A DNA stretch of 8,759 nt, from positions 1 through 8,759 of the forward strand of contig CAIMDH010000071.1 of the NCBI GenBank assembly GCA_903839715.1, read 5' to 3'. The stretch comes from an uncultured bacterium (GTDB lineage: Bacteria; Patescibacteriota; Minisyncoccia; Phycocordibacterales; UBA918). The notes beneath the pieces are model-generated. The model was given only the letters and a program-made list of their open reading frames with translations. It did not search any database and was not told where the DNA came from. Position numbers and translations under genes: made by a program. Shown here one piece after another: positions 6,224 to 8,759 of the stretch (position 1 is its first letter; each line of letters opens with the position of its first letter).

Positions 6224-6258
6224 AAAAAAACGCGCCAGCTTTGCTGGCGCGTTTTTTT
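6224..6258. terminator. Bidirectional intrinsic terminator after rpsR
   Basis: ACGCGCCAGC ending at 6239 pairs with GCTGGCGCGT starting at 6243 around a TTT loop, flanked by seven A (6224-6230) on the left and seven T (6252-6258) on the right. The symmetric A/T runs make it a textbook bidirectional terminator. On the minus strand it starts 4 nt after the rpsR stop and closes the rpsF-ssb-rpsR operon. Confidence 0.95.
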
Positions 6259-6262
6259 GCAA

Positions 6263-6466
6263 TTAGTGCTGAATGTACGGCATGAGAGCCATAAAGCGTG
6301 ATCGTTTCACTGCCCGCGAGAAGTCTCGCTGGACCTTGGCTGAAAAGCCAGAGCGACGACGACTAAACATACGAGCGTGTGGGTTTAGATACGCACTGAG
6401 ACTAGTGATATCTTTGTAGTCAATATGCTCTAGGGCAGCTTTCTTGTGTAGGTTGTGTTGTTCCAT
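6263..6466 (-). CDS. rpsR: 30S ribosomal protein S18
   Basis: A 67-aa small-subunit protein that pairs with S6 on the platform of the 30S subunit. The conserved core runs from IDYKDITSLSAYL (15-27) through FSRRRSGFSAKVQRDFSRAV (34-53) to KRSRFMALMPY (54-64), matching the family's IDYKD...RITGT.AKYQR..A.AIKRAR...LPY pattern. It has no cysteines, so the zinc-binding N-terminal variant is excluded. Last gene of rpsF-ssb-rpsR; rplI, often next in bacteria, is replaced by a terminator, and L9 is known to be missing from some CPR lineages. The 181-nt gap from ssb is long for this operon and contains a large hairpin. No Shine-Dalgarno sequence is visible. Confidence 0.97.
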   Translation of the reverse strand: MEQHNLHKKAALEHIDYKDITSLSAYLNPHARMFSRRRSGFSAKVQRDFSRAVKRSRFMALMPYIQH

Positions 6467-6521
6467 GTTGGGAATGTTAGCTGGTAAGTTTCAAGTTTAA
6501 AATATTTGTCTGTGTCGGTTT

Positions 6522-6645
6522 TTTAGAATTTCATGTTGCTGCAGCTACGAGGCGCTCGAGGAAAATAGTGTGAGCCGTACGAGTAGTACGGTGAAGGCTA
6601 TTTTACCGAAGAGCAACGACGTAGATGAGCGACAGGATTTCTAAA
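6522..6645. repeat. ~124-nt imperfect hairpin between ssb and rpsR
   Basis: A nested set of paired segments folds the whole stretch: TTTAGAA 6522-6528 with 6639-6645; TGTTGCT 6534-6540 with AGCGACA 6628-6634 (one G-T); CTACG 6545-6549 with CGTAG 6620-6624; GCTC 6554-6557 with GAGC 6611-6614; AAAATAG 6562-6568 with CTATTTT 6598-6604; CCGTAC 6575-6580 with GTACGG 6586-6591 around a GAGTA loop. That is 36 pairs in register, far beyond chance. It begins 2 nt after the ssb stop on the minus strand and lies in the operon mRNA. No T run follows on the minus strand, so it is unlikely to be a simple terminator. Candidates are a regulatory or processing structure setting S18 levels relative to SSB, a non-coding RNA, or an intergenic palindromic repeat. 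Confidence 0.75.
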
Positions 6646-6647
6646 TA

Positions 6648-7103
6648 TTAGAATGGGATGTCCTCAGGATTGATCTCCTCTTCTGGGTAATCCGGCAACA
6701 CCGAAGCATTGCGGTCACTTCCTGAATCAGCAGGAGTAGCGTTTCCGGCTGGTGCACTACTGCCCCCTCCGGTACTTCCACCCTTTGGACCAAACTGAAC
6801 GCGGTCAGCAATAACTTCTGTGCGGTACTGCTTGACGCCGTCCTTATCCCAAGACCGAGTTTGCATACGACCCTCAACATACGTGCTACTACCTTTAGTT
6901 AGGTACTTGGCGCAATTTTCAGCTTGTTTGCCAAAGACTACTACATTGTGGTAATCAACAGCTTCTTGTCGGTTGCCATCACGGTCGTTATAGACACGGT
7001 TAGTGGCAAGCGAAAATGTGCAGACCTGCATACCGCTTGGTAGCGCTTTCATTTCTGGATCGCGGGTAAGATTACCGTAAATCATTGCTTTGTTGAGGTA
7101 CAT
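6648..7103 (-). CDS. ssb: Single-stranded DNA-binding protein SSB
   Basis: A 151-aa protein that coats single-stranded DNA during replication, repair and recombination and recruits partner enzymes. The OB fold spans about 1-104, with the family patterns N-K-A-M-I-Y-G-N-L-T-R-D-P-E (4-17), F-S-L-A-T-N-R (30-36), V-D-Y-H-N-V-V-V-F-G-K-Q-A-E (49-62) and G-S-S-T-Y-V-E-G-R-M-Q-T-R (71-83). A Gly/Ser/Pro-rich linker (105-130) follows, then an acidic tip, E-E-E-I-N-P-E-D-I-P-F, the conserved partner-docking peptide ending in D-I-P-F. Middle gene of rpsF-ssb-rpsR, 32 nt after rpsF with no Shine-Dalgarno sequence. An internal Met at residue 7 is a possible alternative start, but Met1 keeps the usual first beta strand. 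Confidence 0.97.
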   Translation of the reverse strand: MYLNKAMIYGNLTRDPEMKALPSGMQVCTFSLATNRVYNDRDGNRQEAVDYHNVVVFGKQAENCAKYLTKGSSTYVEGRMQTRSWDKDGVKQYRTEVIADRVQFGPKGGSTGGGSSAPAGNATPADSGSDRNASVLPDYPEEEINPEDIPF

Positions 7104-7135
7104 ACGTATTTGTGTGGTTAGTGTTAGTACGATTA

Positions 7136-7699
7136 TTATACTGTCTCCTCCACTGCTTTACCATCCTCTACTTCTACCTCCGTTGCAGCGATTTCAGCCG
7201 CTACGTCAGCATCGATAGCAATTTCTTCTAGCACTTCTGTGTCGGTAGCGACTTCAGCGATATCTTCATCGGTGATAGTACGAACCTTGCGATCTGTGAT
7301 TGACTCGTGAAAACGGAATGGATTTGCTTCTTCTACCTTTGTGAGCTTTACGAGTAGGTACCGAAGGACTTCTTTAGTATCTTCGATATGCTCAGTAACC
7401 TCTGCTAGTTTTGCAGCTTCTAGACGGAAACGAACCCATCCAAAATAAGCGCTACTAAATTTTCGGTGTTTACCTTCAAGATACTTTGAAATATCGTATG
7501 AAAGGTCAAATCTTTGAGCTGTTTCTTCGTCGAAGATTTCACCACCAGCCTTTGTAATATGTGACTTGAAAATCTCAACCACATTTGGTACTTCCCCTTC
7601 AGCAACCGTTGGAAGAACGTGGAAAGCAAATTCGTAACTCACGAGCTCTCGCTCATTAGCTACAACCGCTTCGGCTGCTGGCATTTTTGTTTCTGACAT
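7136..7699 (-). CDS. rpsF: 30S ribosomal protein S6 with N- and C-terminal extensions
   Basis: S6 binds S18 and 16S rRNA on the 30S platform. The core lies at about 18-122: E-L-V-S-Y-E-F-A-F-H-V-L-P (18-30), the helix to I-T-K-A-G-G-E-I (48-55), L-S-Y-D-I-S-K-Y-L-E-G-K-H-R-K (66-80), and Y-F-G-W-V-R-F (85-91). At 187 aa it is well over the usual 95-135. An Ala-rich lead of ~17 residues precedes the core, and the last 47 residues hold 17 Asp/Glu against one Lys. E. coli S6 also ends in glutamates (added by RimK), so an encoded acidic tail may play a related part; that is inference. First gene of the operon, read from the divergent promoter region shared with the carboxypeptidase gene. No Shine-Dalgarno sequence is visible. 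Confidence 0.93.
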   Translation of the reverse strand: MSETKMPAAEAVVANERELVSYEFAFHVLPTVAEGEVPNVVEIFKSHITKAGGEIFDEETAQRFDLSYDISKYLEGKHRKFSSAYFGWVRFRLEAAKLAEVTEHIEDTKEVLRYLLVKLTKVEEANPFRFHESITDRKVRTITDEDIAEVATDTEVLEEIAIDADVAAEIAATEVEVEDGKAVEETV

Positions 7700-7731
7700 T
7701 TTGTCTCAGGAACTTATTTAATAACTGGCTA

Positions 7732-7760
7732 ACCCTACCACAAAAACAAAGCTTATTCAA
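7732..7760 (-). promoter_or_regulatory. Putative promoter of the rpsF-ssb-rpsR operon
   Basis: On the minus strand TTGAAT (7760-7755) and TAGGGT (7737-7732) stand exactly 17 nt apart, with TGG directly before the -10. The -10 hexamer is poor (three of six), but the spacing and -35 fit well. Transcription would start near 7725, giving a ~25-nt leader. A second -10 candidate, TATTAA, lies closer to the start codon. The -35 box overlaps that of the facing promoter. Confidence 0.4.
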
Positions 7761-7778
7761 GGAGGCCGAGCGTGGTAG
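7735..7778. repeat. Inverted repeat CTACCAC/GTGGTAG across the divergent promoters
   Basis: CTACCAC (7735-7741) and GTGGTAG (7772-7778) are perfect inverted copies separated by 30 nt. Each copy overlaps the extended -10 box of one of the two facing promoters. It could simply reflect a shared promoter motif, or be an operator for a dimeric regulator. Confidence 0.5.
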
Positions 7779-7781
7779 AAT
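7753..7781 (+). promoter_or_regulatory. Putative leaderless promoter of the VanY-type gene
   Basis: TGG-TAGAAT (7773-7781) is an extended -10 box identical to the one before ftsK; TTATTC (7753-7758) stands 17 nt upstream as a weak -35. The -10 ends six bases before the ATG at 7788, so transcription would begin at or within a base or two of the start codon, producing a leaderless mRNA. AAGGAGG at 7759-7765 is too far upstream (22 nt) to serve as a ribosome site. Confidence 0.55.
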
Positions 7782-7787
7782 ACTGTT

Positions 7788-8726
7788 ATGTCTACACAAA
7801 CCTTGCCCCGTACCCTGATCTTGAGTGCTCTACTACTTGCCCTTTGCGGTAGTACTTTGTATCTTTTTGTACAGAGCCGTAGTCAAGCCGAGACAATCAC
7901 CGCGCTAACAGCCGAAAAAGAACGCCTTTTTAGCGAAAATTCTGCCCGTACACAAGCGTTACTGACAGAACAAAACATCGCCAACACCACCATTACTGAG
8001 CTCACTACTCGCCTAGCAGCACTCACCACTGAACTAGAAGACGCAGAAGACGACCTCCGAAAAGAGAAAAACATCAATGATAATTTTGAAGACCAAATCA
8101 AAGAAATATCCGGTACTATAGGAATTCTGGATAAGTTATCGAAGACTGATGAAGAACTACTCCAAAAGTACTCGCGCACCTACTTCCTCAACGAGAACTT
8201 CGTCCCAATGAAACTCAAGAAAGTTGACCAAGACTATATCCTCCCCGGCAAAAAGGACCAGTACTTCCACGGGGACGCCGTTAATTTTTTGACCGACATG
8301 ATTGATGAAGCCAAATCCGACGGACTCGACCTAAAAATCGTTTCCGCCTATCGCTCGTTTGATGAACAAGCTGATCTTAAGGGACAGTTTACCCAAGTGT
8401 ATGGTACCGGCTCAAACGCTTTCTCTGCCGACCAAGGTTACTCAGAACACCAACTCGGTACCACTGTTGACCTCACTAATCCAACTGTAGGAGGTGCCTA
8501 TGTGAGCTTTAAGGAAACGCCGGAGTACCAGTGGCTTCTCACTCACGCACAACGTTACGGCTTTATTCTTTCATATCCTGAAGGCAACAGCTTTTATATG
8601 TACGAACCTTGGCACTGGCGATTTGTGGGTGTAGATTTGGCGGGAGACCTACACCGTGCCGATGCCACGTTATATGATTGGGATCAACGAAAGATTGATG
8701 AGTATTTGGTGAGTATCTTTGATTAA
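7788..8726 (+). CDS. Membrane-anchored VanY-family D-alanyl-D-alanine carboxypeptidase
   Basis: A 312-aa zinc peptidase expected to trim the terminal D-Ala from peptidoglycan stems outside the membrane. Residues 1-8 are a short cytoplasmic lead and 10-29 a signal-anchor segment. About 33-108 is a heptad-like coiled coil (E-T-I-T-A-L-T-A-E-K-E-R-L onward). The peptidase domain covers about 140-285, with S-A-Y-R-S (186-190), the metal motif SEHQLGTTVDL (219-229; ligands H221 and D228) and EPWHWRF (273-279; catalytic E273, ligand H276). All key residues of the M15B family are present, so it should be active. The coiled coil would hold the enzyme away from the membrane or pair it with a partner. 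It is divergent from rpsF and alone on its strand here. The end of the coding region is complete. Confidence 0.93.
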   Translation: MSTQTLPRTLILSALLLALCGSTLYLFVQSRSQAETITALTAEKERLFSENSARTQALLTEQNIANTTITELTTRLAALTTELEDAEDDLRKEKNINDNFEDQIKEISGTIGILDKLSKTDEELLQKYSRTYFLNENFVPMKLKKVDQDYILPGKKDQYFHGDAVNFLTDMIDEAKSDGLDLKIVSAYRSFDEQADLKGQFTQVYGTGSNAFSADQGYSEHQLGTTVDLTNPTVGGAYVSFKETPEYQWLLTHAQRYGFILSYPEGNSFYMYEPWHWRFVGVDLAGDLHRADATLYDWDQRKIDEYLVSIFD

Positions 8727-8736
8727 AGAGTGATAC

Positions 8737-8759
8737 AAAAAACAGCGGGTGGGCCTTCG
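8737..8759 (+). terminator. Probable left arm of a terminator cut by the window edge
   Basis: Ten bases after the stop codon, six A are followed by CAGCGGGTGGGCC and TTCG, at which point the window ends. The layout matches the A run, left arm and loop of the other bidirectional terminators here. The right arm is outside the window, so this is inference. Confidence 0.4.

Noticed and set aside
7759..7765. AAGGAGG as ribosome binding site of the VanY-type gene
   Set aside because: It lies 22 nt before the ATG and between the putative -35 and -10 boxes, so it is probably not in the mRNA.
1..8759. CRISPR array, insertion sequence or attachment site
   Set aside because: No regularly spaced direct repeats, no transposase or integrase coding sequence, and no flanking target duplications were found. 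The large hairpins lack any associated enzyme.

Overview
The window looks like chromosomal DNA from a small-genome bacterium of the Candidate Phyla Radiation (Patescibacteria, probably Parcubacteria-like). This placement is inference from protein character: a divergent EF-P tip loop, an S6 with a long acidic tail, the order rpsF-ssb-rpsR with a terminator where rplI often sits, a coiled-coil-tethered VanY-type peptidase, and an almost complete lack of Shine-Dalgarno sequences. No ribosomal RNA or other phylogenetic marker is present to settle it. There are no transposases, phage genes, CRISPR arrays or tRNAs; the genes are mostly housekeeping.

Layout, left to right. (1) 1-369 holds no gene. 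It contains two hairpins, one a very long GC-rich element (187-279), and a promoter-like extended -10 box just before ftsK. (2) A plus-strand operon, ftsK - small membrane protein with an Ig-like domain - recA (370-4048), is packed with gaps of 2 and 11 nt. It joins chromosome segregation at division with recombination. Three perfect or near-perfect hairpins follow recA (4061-4267). (3) A minus-strand pair reads toward recA: an ECF-type sigma factor and a 115-aa protein with two predicted membrane segments (5253 down to 4278). (4) efp, encoding elongation factor P, lies on the plus strand (5354-5932) with a strong bidirectional terminator. (5) A 40-aa ORF with a GTG start lies on the minus strand (5996-6118). 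It is preceded by the only clear Shine-Dalgarno sequence in the window and bounded by two strong terminators. (6) The minus-strand operon rpsF-ssb-rpsR (7699 down to 6263) carries a ~124-nt imperfect hairpin between ssb and rpsR. (7) A divergent plus-strand VanY-family carboxypeptidase (7788-8726) appears to start from a leaderless transcript. Its putative promoter faces that of rpsF, with overlapping -35 boxes and a CTACCAC/GTGGTAG inverted repeat.

The most interesting unexplained items are the 40-aa gene, the two large structured intergenic elements (187-279 and 6522-6645), the sigma factor/membrane protein pair, and the face-to-face rpsF/vanY promoters. No complete new multi-gene defence or mobile system is visible.
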